A stretch of 64,000 bases of DNA from Chitinivibrionales bacterium (GTDB taxonomy: Bacteria > Fibrobacterota > Chitinivibrionia > Chitinivibrionales > WJKA01). The translations under genes were made by a program, and so were the position numbers. Of the stretch, positions 8,359 to 17,012 are shown piece after piece. Each line of letters begins with the position of its first letter. The first letter of the stretch is position 1. The notes under the pieces were generated by a model. The model was not told where the DNA came from. It ran no database searches and saw only the letters and a list, made by a program, of their open reading frames with translations. The stretch lies in NCBI GenBank assembly GCA_014728295.1, contig WJLW01000127.1:1-64000 (forward strand). The letters are read 5' to 3'.

Positions 8359-10137
8359 ATGGATAAAACCTCTACCATAAAAACAAAAAGCAAAAAGCGC
8401 TCGACAACCGCTGCCTCGAAAACAGCGCCTCCCGGCGCCTCCCGCAAACCGGTGTACCTCGATACATCCCTGCTTTTTAAAGCGGTCATGAGCGGATCCT
8501 CGGAAGGCATCATGATTACCGATGTCAAAGGCGCCATCGTAAAGGTAAATAATACCTTTTGCGAAGCAACCGGCTATACAGCAGGTGAATTGATCGGGAA
8601 AAATCCCCGGATTCTGAAGTCGGGAAGACACCCGCGGGCTTTTTATAAAGATATTTGGGATACTGTCTCCTGTGGCAAAAACTGGCAGGGCGAGATATGG
8701 GACCGGAAGAAAAGCGGGGATTTGATCCTCAAACGCCTGAGCATTTCCGCTATTGACGGCGGAGGGCCGGAGAAGACATTGTATATTGGCATTTTTACCG
8801 ATCTGGAACGGCGCATATTCAGAGACGAAGCCCTGACGGTGAATGCCTATTTCGATACGCTGACCGGATTGCCCAACAGAGCATTTTTTATCGAAAATCT
8901 CAAGCATCTCATTTATGAATCAAAACGAACCGGCGGCATCGCTGCCGTATTTTTCGTTGACATCGATCGTTTCAAAAACATCAACGATTCCTATGGACAC
9001 CAATCGGGAGACCAGTTGCTGCTGCAGGTAGCCGATCGTATCCGTCCTTTTATCAGAAAGTCGGATTTCACGGCCCGGTTCGGCGACGATGAGTTTACTT
9101 TTGCGTTTGGCAGCCTGGAGAATGTCGAGGACATCAAAACCGTCGCGCTGAGACTGCGCGCACTCTTTTCGGAACCTTTTGTGGTCGGCGCAAAAAAGAT
9201 ATACGCCACCGCCAGTTTCGGTATATCGGTGTATCCCAGCGATGGCGATGACGCCGATGTGCTCATCCGCAACGCCGACAACGCCGTTGCAGAGGCGAAG
9301 CGACGCGGCAAAAACACGTTCGCCTTCTTTTCGCACAAAATGAATATTCGCGCGCAGGAACGTATCAAAGTCGAAAATGAGCTTTACAATGCGATACAGG
9401 ACAATCAGTTCGAATTGTACTATCAGCCCATTGTCGAGCTGGACGCCCAGCAGGTATGCGGATTCGAAGCTCTTATTCGCTGGGCGCACCCGGAATCTGG
9501 CGTGATATCTCCGATGACGTTTATCCCCATAGCCGAAGAGACCGGGATGATTATTCAAATCGGCAGAATGGTGTTGACAAAGGCTACGAAAAAGATTCGG
9601 CAGATTCAGGACCTCGGCTATAATGATGTTTATGTATCCGTCAATATTTCTTCGATGCAGTTTCGCAAGCTGGGTTTTTTCGACGCCTGCAATGCTATTA
9701 TCGATGCGGCCGGGATCAGTCCAACATCACTCAAAATCGAACTCACCGAAAGTATCGTTATGCACAGCACCGATGAGACGGTCGATACACTGGAAAGATT
9801 CCGCGCCCGCGGGATATCCATCCTGATCGATGATTTCGGTACCGGCTACTCATCACTGAGCTATCTGCGCAATCTGCCGATTGACATATTGAAAATCGAC
9901 CGCTCATTCATCTCCGAAATCGAGAATAAGCGCGACGCGCTGGCCGTTGCCACCTCGATTATCAACCTTGCTCATAATCTGAACATGAAAGTCATTGCCG
10001 AAGGTGTGGAAACCGAGGAACAAATGCGGTTGCTGCAAAGAAATAGCTGCGATATGGTGCAGGGATACTATTTCTCCAAACCCATCGAAGATCAGAAAGC
10101 ACTCGACTTTCTGCAAGCGTTCAGAGCGCACGCCTGA
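8359..10137 (+). CDS. PAS-GGDEF-EAL cyclic-di-GMP protein
   Basis: 592 residues with no membrane segment. A PAS domain occupies about 30-150 (SGSSEGIMITDVKGAI, then ATGYTAGELIGKNPR). The GGDEF domain reads GDDEF at residues 242-246, with an RxxD inhibitory site (RKSD, 233-236) five residues before it, so the signature is altered at its second Gly. The EAL domain keeps its key motifs: EAL at 370-372, NISSMQF, ELTES, DDFGTGYSSL, KIDRSF and EGVET. The likely activity is PAS-controlled phosphodiesterase action on cyclic di-GMP; cyclase activity is doubtful. The start at 8359 was chosen because the promoter lies just upstream, although no good ribosome site is visible. Confidence 0.92.
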   Translation: MDKTSTIKTKSKKRSTTAASKTAPPGASRKPVYLDTSLLFKAVMSGSSEGIMITDVKGAIVKVNNTFCEATGYTAGELIGKNPRILKSGRHPRAFYKDIWDTVSCGKNWQGEIWDRKKSGDLILKRLSISAIDGGGPEKTLYIGIFTDLERRIFRDEALTVNAYFDTLTGLPNRAFFIENLKHLIYESKRTGGIAAVFFVDIDRFKNINDSYGHQSGDQLLLQVADRIRPFIRKSDFTARFGDDEFTFAFGSLENVEDIKTVALRLRALFSEPFVVGAKKIYATASFGISVYPSDGDDADVLIRNADNAVAEAKRRGKNTFAFFSHKMNIRAQERIKVENELYNAIQDNQFELYYQPIVELDAQQVCGFEALIRWAHPESGVISPMTFIPIAEETGMIIQIGRMVLTKATKKIRQIQDLGYNDVYVSVNISSMQFRKLGFFDACNAIIDAAGISPTSLKIELTESIVMHSTDETVDTLERFRARGISILIDDFGTGYSSLSYLRNLPIDILKIDRSFISEIENKRDALAVATSIINLAHNLNMKVIAEGVETEEQMRLLQRNSCDMVQGYYFSKPIEDQKALDFLQAFRAHA

Positions 10138-10315
10138 AGCTGTACTCTTCTGTTTATCAATCCACTTTTCGATTTGTTCGCCGAAAAAAATTACCCGATT
10201 CGGTGGCGGATAATGCCATGCAGAGCAATTTCCCACGATTCTGCCTGCTCACCGCTGCATAATGCTGGCACATTTTTTGTTAGATTTTTATGCCCAACAA
10301 CCAAAGGATAGAGCT

Positions 10316-10648
10316 ATGCAGACAAATCTGATCACAAAAGGAAATACGGAAGTCGTAGATAAAGTAATGGATGCATTACGAAATGTCATTGATCCCGAAT
10401 GGGGCTACAGTCTGGTCGATCTCGGGCTGATTTATCGCGTCGAAGCGGTCGAGGAGCGCATTGAAATAGACTACACTCTCACCGATCCGGGCTGCCCTGT
10501 TGCCGATGAAATCTACTATGAAATTATCAAGTATGTTTATCAAAAAACAGATAATCCTCGAATTGTCGCCAAACTGGTCTGGACTCCGTCATGGGGGCCC
10601 GAATTTATGAGCGAAGAGGCGCGTCTTGAATTCGGCTTTCCCATTTAA
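10316..10648 (+). CDS. MIP18/DUF59-family iron-sulfur assembly protein
   Basis: 110 residues from the ATG at 10316, with AAAGGA 8 bases upstream. The family core is visible: VMDALRNVIDPEWGYSLVDLGLIY, then DYTLTDPGCPVADEI with the conserved Cys, and LVWTPSWGPEFMSEEAR. Relatives (SufT, PaaD, MIP18) help load or repair Fe-S clusters. Placement directly before a cysteine and sulfite-reductase operon fits a role in maturing the Fe-S enzymes there, but this is inference. An upstream ATG at 10262 in the same frame has no ribosome site. Confidence 0.85.
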   Translation: MQTNLITKGNTEVVDKVMDALRNVIDPEWGYSLVDLGLIYRVEAVEERIEIDYTLTDPGCPVADEIYYEIIKYVYQKTDNPRIVAKLVWTPSWGPEFMSEEARLEFGFPI

Positions 10649-10670
10649 GCCGGTTTTTTATATATCAAAG

Positions 10671-10698
10671 TTGACTATTTCGCTCAAGAAACTAAATT
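10671..10698 (+). promoter_or_regulatory. Possible promoter of the sulfur operon
   Basis: TTGACT (10671-10676) and TAAATT (10693-10698) are 16 bases apart, in the A+T-rich gap ahead of the trans-sulfuration gene. The start codon at 10752 would lie some 47 bases into the transcript. Confidence 0.4.
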
Positions 10699-10751
10699 CA
10701 GTTATATTGATACCATCTAAATAGTGCAGTATATTTTCCGGTTGGAAAAGT

Positions 10752-11888
10752 ATGAAATTTGCAACAAGTTGTGTGCACGCCGGTGTAGCCAAAGACCCTG
10801 CCTACAACTCGGTGATAACGCCGATTTACCCGACATCGACCTTTGCTTTTGAGCGGATTGGTGTTAACAAGGGATATGACTATACGCGTAGTGGAAATCC
10901 AACCCGTGCCGCAATTGAAGAAAACATTGCCGCGCTGGAAGGCGGTTTGCGCGCCCGCTGTACCTGCACGGGAATGGGTGCCTGCACTATCGCGCTGTTT
11001 CTGCTTGAACCCGGTGCGCACGTAATCGCCGGTCATGATATTTACGGCGGCGCGTTCCGGTTAATGCACGAGGTATTTGCTCAGCGGGGCCTGCTGTTCA
11101 GCTTTGTTGACATGCGTGACCCCGAAAATGTCCGCAGCACGGTGCGCGATGAGACGGCCATGATCTGGATCGAAACACCTTCCAATCCACTGTTGCGCAT
11201 TGTCGATATTGTCGAGGTCGCCGGTATCGCCCGTGAGTGCGGCGCACTGAGCGTTGTCGACAATACGTTCATGACGCCGTATTATCAAAAGCCCCTTGAG
11301 CTGGGGGCCGACATTGTAATTCATTCCACCACCAAATACCTCAACGGACACAGCGATGTTGTCGGCGGTGCGCTGGTTGCAAAAGAAGCCGATCTTGCCG
11401 ACAAAGTAGCCTGGCTGGTTAATGCGCTGGGTGTCGGCGAATCCCCATTTGATGCCTGGCTGGTGTTGCGGGGCACGAAGACGCTCTCACAGCGCATGCA
11501 GGCCCACAGCCGCAACGCACAGGCGCTGGCGGACTTTCTAAGCGAACACCCCGCGGTCAATCAGGTCTACTATCCAGGTCTCGCTTCACATCCGCAACAT
11601 TTGCTGGCCACCCGGCAGATGAGCGGATTTGGCGGCATGCTGTCGTTCGAGCTTGCGATTGACAAGATCACACCTGATGATTTCTTCAGCGCTTTGCAGT
11701 ATTTCGCTCTGGCAGAATCGCTTGGCGGTGTTGAATCGCTTATCGAAGCGCCGTGGCATATGAGCCATGCTTCCATGCCGGAGCCGGCGCGGCGCGAGGC
11801 GGGAATTACACCCGGAACCATCCGTATCTCGGCCGGAATCGAAGACCCCGACGATCTCATTGCCGACTTGCGGGCGGCACTGGGATAG
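10752..11888 (+). CDS. Cys/Met metabolism PLP enzyme (cystathionine gamma-synthase/lyase type)
   Basis: 378 residues of the trans-sulfuration fold-type I family. Visible motifs: YPTSTFAFE, the DYTRSGNPTRAAIE block near residue 43, DNTFMTPYYQKP, and the PLP lysine K195 in HSTTKYLNGHSDV. The C-terminal SLGGVESLIEAPWHMSH and GTIRISAGIEDPDDL motifs are intact. The family includes cystathionine gamma-synthase, beta- and gamma-lyase and homocysteine synthase; sequence reading alone does not separate them. It leads a same-strand run with cysteine synthase (33 bases downstream), sulfite reductase and APS reductase, so it belongs to cysteine/methionine formation. Confidence 0.93.
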   Translation: MKFATSCVHAGVAKDPAYNSVITPIYPTSTFAFERIGVNKGYDYTRSGNPTRAAIEENIAALEGGLRARCTCTGMGACTIALFLLEPGAHVIAGHDIYGGAFRLMHEVFAQRGLLFSFVDMRDPENVRSTVRDETAMIWIETPSNPLLRIVDIVEVAGIARECGALSVVDNTFMTPYYQKPLELGADIVIHSTTKYLNGHSDVVGGALVAKEADLADKVAWLVNALGVGESPFDAWLVLRGTKTLSQRMQAHSRNAQALADFLSEHPAVNQVYYPGLASHPQHLLATRQMSGFGGMLSFELAIDKITPDDFFSALQYFALAESLGGVESLIEAPWHMSHASMPEPARREAGITPGTIRISAGIEDPDDLIADLRAALG

Positions 11889-11921
11889 CGACTTCACCCT
11901 AACTGCTCAAGGAGCACAACT

Positions 11922-12851
11922 ATGGCAAACATTGCACAAAATCTCGTTTCACTTATCGGAAAAACGCCGCTCATCAGGCTTTCCCGCTTTGCACCGGAAG
12001 TCTCATGTGAACTGCTGGGCAAAATAGAAGCTTTCAACCCCGGTGCAAGCGTCAAGGACAGAATTGCCTTCGCCATGATCGAGGCGGCCGAAAAAGAAGG
12101 CAAGCTCAAGCCGGGGGCGACAATCATCGAACCCACATCAGGCAATACGGGTATCGGGCTGGCCTGGGTCGCCGCGGTCAAAGGCTATCGCATCATTCTG
12201 CTGATGCCGGAATCTATGAGTATCGAACGCCGCAAAATTCTGCAGGGGCTCGGCGCGGAGTTGGTATTGACGCCGGCCCAGGAGGGCATGGAAGGCGCCA
12301 TCGATCAGGCCCAGGTGCTGTCCGAGCAGATACCCGACGCGTATATGCCGCAGCAGTTTAAAAATCCCGCCAATCCCCGTATCCATTACACTTCAACCGG
12401 TCCCGAAATCTGGGATGACTGTGACGGTCGCGTAGATGCGCTTGTGGCCGGCGTTGGCACCGGGGGAACGATTTCCGGGGCGGGGAAATTTCTCAAGGAA
12501 AAGAACCCAGACTGCCGCATAATCGCAGTCGAACCCGAAGAGTCGGCGGTTATTTCCGGACAGGATGCCGGCCCGCACATGATTCAGGGTATCGGCGCCG
12601 GATTTATTCCCGAAATTCTTGACACCGGCATCATTGACGAAACTATCACCATCCACAGCACCAAAGCAATTGAAGCGGCAAAAATTATCACGCGCAAAGA
12701 GGGATTGATGGTCGGTATCTCGTCCGGCGCCAATGTATTTGCCGCCCTGCAGGTGGCTCAACGCAAAGAATTTGCCGATAAGCGCATTGTCGCCATTCTG
12801 CCTGATACCGGCGAGCGCTATCTGTCGACCCTGCTCTACTACGAAGATTGA
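11922..12851 (+). CDS. cysK: Cysteine synthase (O-acetylserine sulfhydrylase)
   Basis: 309 residues, usual length for CysK. The PLP lysine is K45 in NPGASVKDRIA, the substrate loop TSGNTGIGLAW follows near residue 71, and the phosphate-binding GTGGTISG is near 177-184. The C-terminal GISSGANVFAA and LPDTGERYLST motifs are present. It condenses O-acetylserine with sulfide in the cytosol. An AAGGAG ribosome site precedes the ATG by 7 bases. It stands between the trans-sulfuration enzyme and sulfite reductase, which would supply its sulfide. Confidence 0.95.
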   Translation: MANIAQNLVSLIGKTPLIRLSRFAPEVSCELLGKIEAFNPGASVKDRIAFAMIEAAEKEGKLKPGATIIEPTSGNTGIGLAWVAAVKGYRIILLMPESMSIERRKILQGLGAELVLTPAQEGMEGAIDQAQVLSEQIPDAYMPQQFKNPANPRIHYTSTGPEIWDDCDGRVDALVAGVGTGGTISGAGKFLKEKNPDCRIIAVEPEESAVISGQDAGPHMIQGIGAGFIPEILDTGIIDETITIHSTKAIEAAKIITRKEGLMVGISSGANVFAALQVAQRKEFADKRIVAILPDTGERYLSTLLYYED

Positions 12852-12868
12852 CACTACGGAGTTGGACT

Positions 12869-14461
12869 ATGCAACGTAAATTGACATTGGCACATGTGAG
12901 CGAAGATGAAGAAATCAAGGCTGCCGGCCTGACGCTGGATTTTGATGAGATTGCCAAGCGCGGGGCAATGACCCGGGAGGAGGGCATGATCTCCAAATGG
13001 TACGGCATCTATGGCTCGCGGCAGAAAGGCAACCATATGGCACGCATGGTAATCCCCGGCGGCGAGATCACCTCATCGCAGGCCCGCACCATCGCCACTA
13101 CCGCAGAAAACTATTGCCAGGGAAGAATAAACATCACCACCCGTCAATCTCTGCAATACCACTGGATCAAAGTCAAAAACATTCCGCTCATGCTGCGGGA
13201 TCTTGCCCAAGAGCGCATAACCACTTTTCACGGCTGCGGTGATGTCAATCGCAACACGGCGGCCTGCCCCATGGCCGAGAATTGCGCGTATCGACGCTTC
13301 AACGTACGCCCGATTGCAAAGGAAGCAGCGCGCTCCATTGCCGAATCGCGTGAGCTTGACAATTTGCCGCGCAAATTTAAAATCACCTTTTCAGGATGTG
13401 GAGCGGGATGTGCCCAGCCCTACATCAACTGTCTCGGCTACATTGCCGTGCAGCGTGATGTCAACGGTGAAATTCAGGACGGCTTCAAAGTGGTTGTCGG
13501 CGGGGGAATGGGTTGGAAAGGCTTTGTAGCACAGGAACTCTTCTCGTTTGTGCCCAAAGAGTCGGCAGTTGCGCTTTCGCGCGCGGTGGCGCTGCTCTTC
13601 CGTGATCACGGTGACCGGTATAACCGTGCCAAAGCCAGACTCAAATATGTCGTTGCAACCAAAGGCGTTGACTTTTGCAGGAAGATCGTACTCGCAAACC
13701 TGACAAAGGAAGGCCACGGCACAGAGGGCTTTCTCTCCGGGGCGATTGAAGAAACCGGCGTTGCCTATCCTGATCGTCCCCTGACCGATGCACACGTCAG
13801 AACCGATGATGGCAAAAGCCTGGTGCGTATCATGGTTCCCATGGGGGAGATGACGCATACGCAGTTGCGCACCGTTGCCGATCTCGGGGAGATGTACGGC
13901 AACCAGCGTATCATCACCACCAACCGTCAGAACCTTGAGCTGCACGGCATCGAAATACACAATATCCCGGAGGTCAAGCAGCGCGTTCAGAAAATCGGAC
14001 TGAGCACCGACAATATATTCGGCATTACCGATATTGTCCCGTGCGTTGGCGTTACGTATTGTCCGAAAGCGGTTTCCACGACGCGTAATCTCTACGATTT
14101 ATTGATGGAAGTCGTGCGCCGCGAAAAGTATCTGCCGATTAAAGATGGCGTTGTGCTCAATATCACCGGGTGTCCCAACTCCTGTTCCCCCTACCGCATT
14201 GCCGATATCGGCTTCAGAGGTATGCGCATTCGTGAAGAACTCGGTTCCGTCGAAGGCTATGAGATGCTCATCGGGGGCGACCAGAAAGCGTTCGGCCGCA
14301 AGCTGGGCGATTTCAAATTTGAGGATTGCCGGGAGGTCCTTGAAATCGTGCTTGACACATTTATGTCGATTCGCAGCGGTGCAGAAACCTTGACCGATTG
14401 CGTAACCCGAGTTGGCATCGATCCGTTTAGGGAGGCGGTATATCATGAAGTTTCAGTATAA
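12869..14461 (+). CDS. Siroheme [4Fe-4S] sulfite (or nitrite) reductase
   Basis: 530 residues from the ATG at 12869. The double ferredoxin-like layout of nitrite/sulfite reductases is visible: TTRQSLQYHWI in the first half and TTNRQNLELHG in the second. The siroheme-cluster ligands are C392 and C398 (CVGVTYC) and C435 and C439 (GCPNSC). Extra Cys motifs (HGCGDVNRNTAACP, SGCGAGC) occur in the first half, as in the family. Its place between cysteine synthase and APS reductase indicates six-electron reduction of sulfite to sulfide. An in-frame start at 12848 would overlap cysK. The last 17 bases overlap the next gene, which probably provides electrons. Confidence 0.93.
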   Translation: MQRKLTLAHVSEDEEIKAAGLTLDFDEIAKRGAMTREEGMISKWYGIYGSRQKGNHMARMVIPGGEITSSQARTIATTAENYCQGRINITTRQSLQYHWIKVKNIPLMLRDLAQERITTFHGCGDVNRNTAACPMAENCAYRRFNVRPIAKEAARSIAESRELDNLPRKFKITFSGCGAGCAQPYINCLGYIAVQRDVNGEIQDGFKVVVGGGMGWKGFVAQELFSFVPKESAVALSRAVALLFRDHGDRYNRAKARLKYVVATKGVDFCRKIVLANLTKEGHGTEGFLSGAIEETGVAYPDRPLTDAHVRTDDGKSLVRIMVPMGEMTHTQLRTVADLGEMYGNQRIITTNRQNLELHGIEIHNIPEVKQRVQKIGLSTDNIFGITDIVPCVGVTYCPKAVSTTRNLYDLLMEVVRREKYLPIKDGVVLNITGCPNSCSPYRIADIGFRGMRIREELGSVEGYEMLIGGDQKAFGRKLGDFKFEDCREVLEIVLDTFMSIRSGAETLTDCVTRVGIDPFREAVYHEVSV

Positions 14462-16217
14462 TACGGCCAAACCGCTCAATGAGTATTCGGTTCCGGAAGG
14501 CAAGGGCTTTGCACGGCTTGACCGCAAGACGATTGCTAAAGATATTCCCTGCCAGGAAGCCTGTCCCGCCAAAACAAATGTACCCGGCTATATCGAAGCG
14601 ATTGCTCAAGGCGACAACGATCGCGCCTATCGCATCAATCAGGAGTGTAACGTGTTTGCCGGCGTACTCGGCAGGATCTGCACCAGGCCCTGCGAGAGTC
14701 GATGCCGTCACCAATGGACCAATATTCAGGGGCCGGTCGACATCTGCCACCTCAAACGCTATGCGGCCGATCACGTCAAGCAAAAGGCCACGCCGCTCGA
14801 TCCGTGGATCGAGCAAAAAAGCGGGAAAACGATCGCGGTCGTGGGAGGCGGTCCGGCCGGATTGACTGCGGCACGAGAGCTGCACCGCCTGGGTCATACG
14901 GTTACGGTCTTCGAGCGTGAGGATCATCTCGGCGGTATGATGATCGACGGTATTCCCGCGTTTCGCCTGCCGCCCGATGTGGTGCGCAATGAGATATCGC
15001 TCATTATCGATGCCGGTATCGAGGTGCGCTACAAGTCCAATGTCGACAAGCATCGCATGCAGCAACTGGCTGACGAATATGATGCTGTACTTCTCGCCGC
15101 CGGAACGATGCTGCCGAACACGCTTTCGCTTCCCGGACTTGACGAATCGGTCGAATGTTTTGACGGACTTGATTTCATGAAGCAGTACAACAGCAACTGC
15201 ATCAGTGATCTCAAAGGCAATTTTGTCATTATCGGCGGCGGATTCACCGCGGTTGACTGCGCCCGCTCATGCGCGCGCGCCGCAAAACGCATCGTCGGTG
15301 ATGATGGTGATGTTTCGATTATGTATCGCCGTTCGGAACACTTCATGTCGGCCGACTCCACCGAACTCGAAGAAATCGAAAAGGAGAATGTTGCCGTGCG
15401 TACTCTCGTTACACCGGTTTCGGTCACCAGCGCGCACGGCAAAATCACATCCGCCACCTTTCGGCGCAATATGCTCTCCAGTGAGCCCTTCAGCGGCAAG
15501 CCGAAGATCATCCCGGTGGAAAACAGCGAATTTACGCTCGACTGTGATCATCTGATCGTCGCCATTGGCCAGCAACAGGAGTGGGATATTCTGCCCGGCG
15601 GTATCGAACTCAAAGAGAACCATCGCACGTCATGCAAAAACCTTTTTGCTGCGGGTGATTTTGAAACCGGCAGCAATGACGTTATCCACGCCGTTGCCGA
15701 AGGTCGCAGTGCTGCTCTTGCCATTGACCGGTTCCTTACGGGTGAAGAACGGCTCGAAACCTATGTCAAAGTCGAAACTACCAGTCAGGACGGCGATACC
15801 GGCAGGGTACGCGATCACGATTTGCAGGTTCCCCGGCACATGCCGCTACTGCCCATGTTTGATCGGGCGGTTGACAATAACGAGGTTGAGACCGGCTACC
15901 ATGACGATGATGGATTGGTCAATGCGACCCGGTGCTATTTTTGCCATTACAAGTTCGAAATCGATCAGGACAAGTGCATTCACTGCGACTGGTGTATCCA
16001 GGCGGCGCCCCGGGAGTGCATCAAAAAAGTATCGCGTGTTTTCGAAGACAAAGACGGGGCAGCTACATCCGTTGTCGAAGCCAACCTTTCCCGGGAAGGC
16101 ACCTATATCTGGATTGACAGCGACAACTGCATACGGTGCGGAAAATGCCTGCGGGTATGCCCGACCGAAGCGATTTCGATGAAACGTACCACCCTGACCA
16201 CCTGTGCAAAACACTGA
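14445..16217 (+). CDS. GltD-like NAD(P)H flavoprotein with C-terminal 4Fe-4S domain
   Basis: 590 residues from the ATG at 14445, preceded by GGGAGG. The N-terminal Fe-S region of the glutamate-synthase small-subunit family is clear (CQEACPAKTNVP, then ICTRPCESRCRH). FAD-binding GGGPAGLTAA lies near residue 135 and NAD(P)H-binding GGGFTAVDCA near 266. The C-terminus carries a ferredoxin segment: CIHCDWC plus a distant Cys, then a standard CIRCGKCLRVCP. It overlaps sulfite reductase by 17 bases, which suggests it is the electron-transfer partner, replacing CysJ or a separate ferredoxin reductase. The first of the two C-terminal clusters lacks the usual CP ending. Confidence 0.9.
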   Translation: MKFQYNTAKPLNEYSVPEGKGFARLDRKTIAKDIPCQEACPAKTNVPGYIEAIAQGDNDRAYRINQECNVFAGVLGRICTRPCESRCRHQWTNIQGPVDICHLKRYAADHVKQKATPLDPWIEQKSGKTIAVVGGGPAGLTAARELHRLGHTVTVFEREDHLGGMMIDGIPAFRLPPDVVRNEISLIIDAGIEVRYKSNVDKHRMQQLADEYDAVLLAAGTMLPNTLSLPGLDESVECFDGLDFMKQYNSNCISDLKGNFVIIGGGFTAVDCARSCARAAKRIVGDDGDVSIMYRRSEHFMSADSTELEEIEKENVAVRTLVTPVSVTSAHGKITSATFRRNMLSSEPFSGKPKIIPVENSEFTLDCDHLIVAIGQQQEWDILPGGIELKENHRTSCKNLFAAGDFETGSNDVIHAVAEGRSAALAIDRFLTGEERLETYVKVETTSQDGDTGRVRDHDLQVPRHMPLLPMFDRAVDNNEVETGYHDDDGLVNATRCYFCHYKFEIDQDKCIHCDWCIQAAPRECIKKVSRVFEDKDGAATSVVEANLSREGTYIWIDSDNCIRCGKCLRVCPTEAISMKRTTLTTCAKH

Positions 16218-16219
16218 CC

Positions 16220-16993
16220 ATGGCAATGAGTACAACGGCAATCGAATCAATTGACATAAACGCAATCAACGGCACGCTCGAAAGCAAAACGGCCTTCGAC
16301 ATCCTGACGTGGTGCTATCAAACATTCGAAAAGGATGACGTCAAGCTTTCGACAAGCTTTGGTGCCGAGGGTATGGTGCTCGTACATATTCTGTCAAGCA
16401 TGATCGAGCAACCCCGCATCTTTACCATCGATACCGGACGCAATTTTCAGGAGACCTACGAAGTCTGGGAGGAAGCCAACGAAAAATACGGCATCGACAT
16501 AGAGTGCTACTATCCGGACCCGCAGGATGTGCATAAGCTCATCAAAGGCAAAGGGCCCAATCTCTTTTACCGGAGTGTTGAGAATCGCAAGGCGTGTTGC
16601 CACGTGCGTAAAGTGCGTCCGCTGCGATTTGCCCTGGCCGATGCCGGTGTGTGGATATCCGGTTTGCGCCGTGAGCAGGGCGCGCTGCGCAGGGACATGC
16701 CGGTTTTGTCATATATCGAGGAGCACGACGTCTACAAGATCTGTCCGCTTGCCAACTGGACCGAACAGAATGTCTGGGAATTCATACGCAACAATGCCGT
16801 GCCCTACAACAAGCTGCACGACAAAGGATTCCCGACAATCGGGTGCGAGCCCTGCACCCGGCCGATACGTCCTGCCGAAGATATTCGCGCGGGTCGCTGG
16901 TGGTGGGAAAAAGAAGCGGACAAGGAGTGCGGCATTCACCTCGAAAACGGCAAAGTCGTGCGCAAGAAGCAGGTGGTCAACTACACGATCTGA
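16220..16993 (+). CDS. cysH: Assimilatory APS reductase (CysH family, Fe-S type)
   Basis: 257 residues of the PAPS/APS reductase family. The phosphate-binding STSFGAEGMVL and FTIDTGRNFQET motifs are at the front. The iron-sulfur pairs C126-C127 (KACCHVRK) and C209-C212 (GCEPCTRP) mark the APS-type enzyme that binds a [4Fe-4S] cluster. The C-terminal KECGIH motif carries the catalytic Cys. It reduces adenylyl-sulfate to sulfite using thioredoxin, feeding the sulfite reductase upstream. No sulfate adenylyltransferase is in the window. The ATG pair at 16220/16226 lacks a strong ribosome site, so coupling to the gene ending at 16217 is likely. Confidence 0.93.
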   Translation: MAMSTTAIESIDINAINGTLESKTAFDILTWCYQTFEKDDVKLSTSFGAEGMVLVHILSSMIEQPRIFTIDTGRNFQETYEVWEEANEKYGIDIECYYPDPQDVHKLIKGKGPNLFYRSVENRKACCHVRKVRPLRFALADAGVWISGLRREQGALRRDMPVLSYIEEHDVYKICPLANWTEQNVWEFIRNNAVPYNKLHDKGFPTIGCEPCTRPIRPAEDIRAGRWWWEKEADKECGIHLENGKVVRKKQVVNYTI

Positions 16994-17012
16994 CCCGCAA
17001 CTTCCAGGCCGG

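Noticed and set aside
9904-10236. A minus-strand frame over the end of the EAL gene
   Set aside because: Most of it is antisense to a conserved domain, and no motif or ribosome site supports it.
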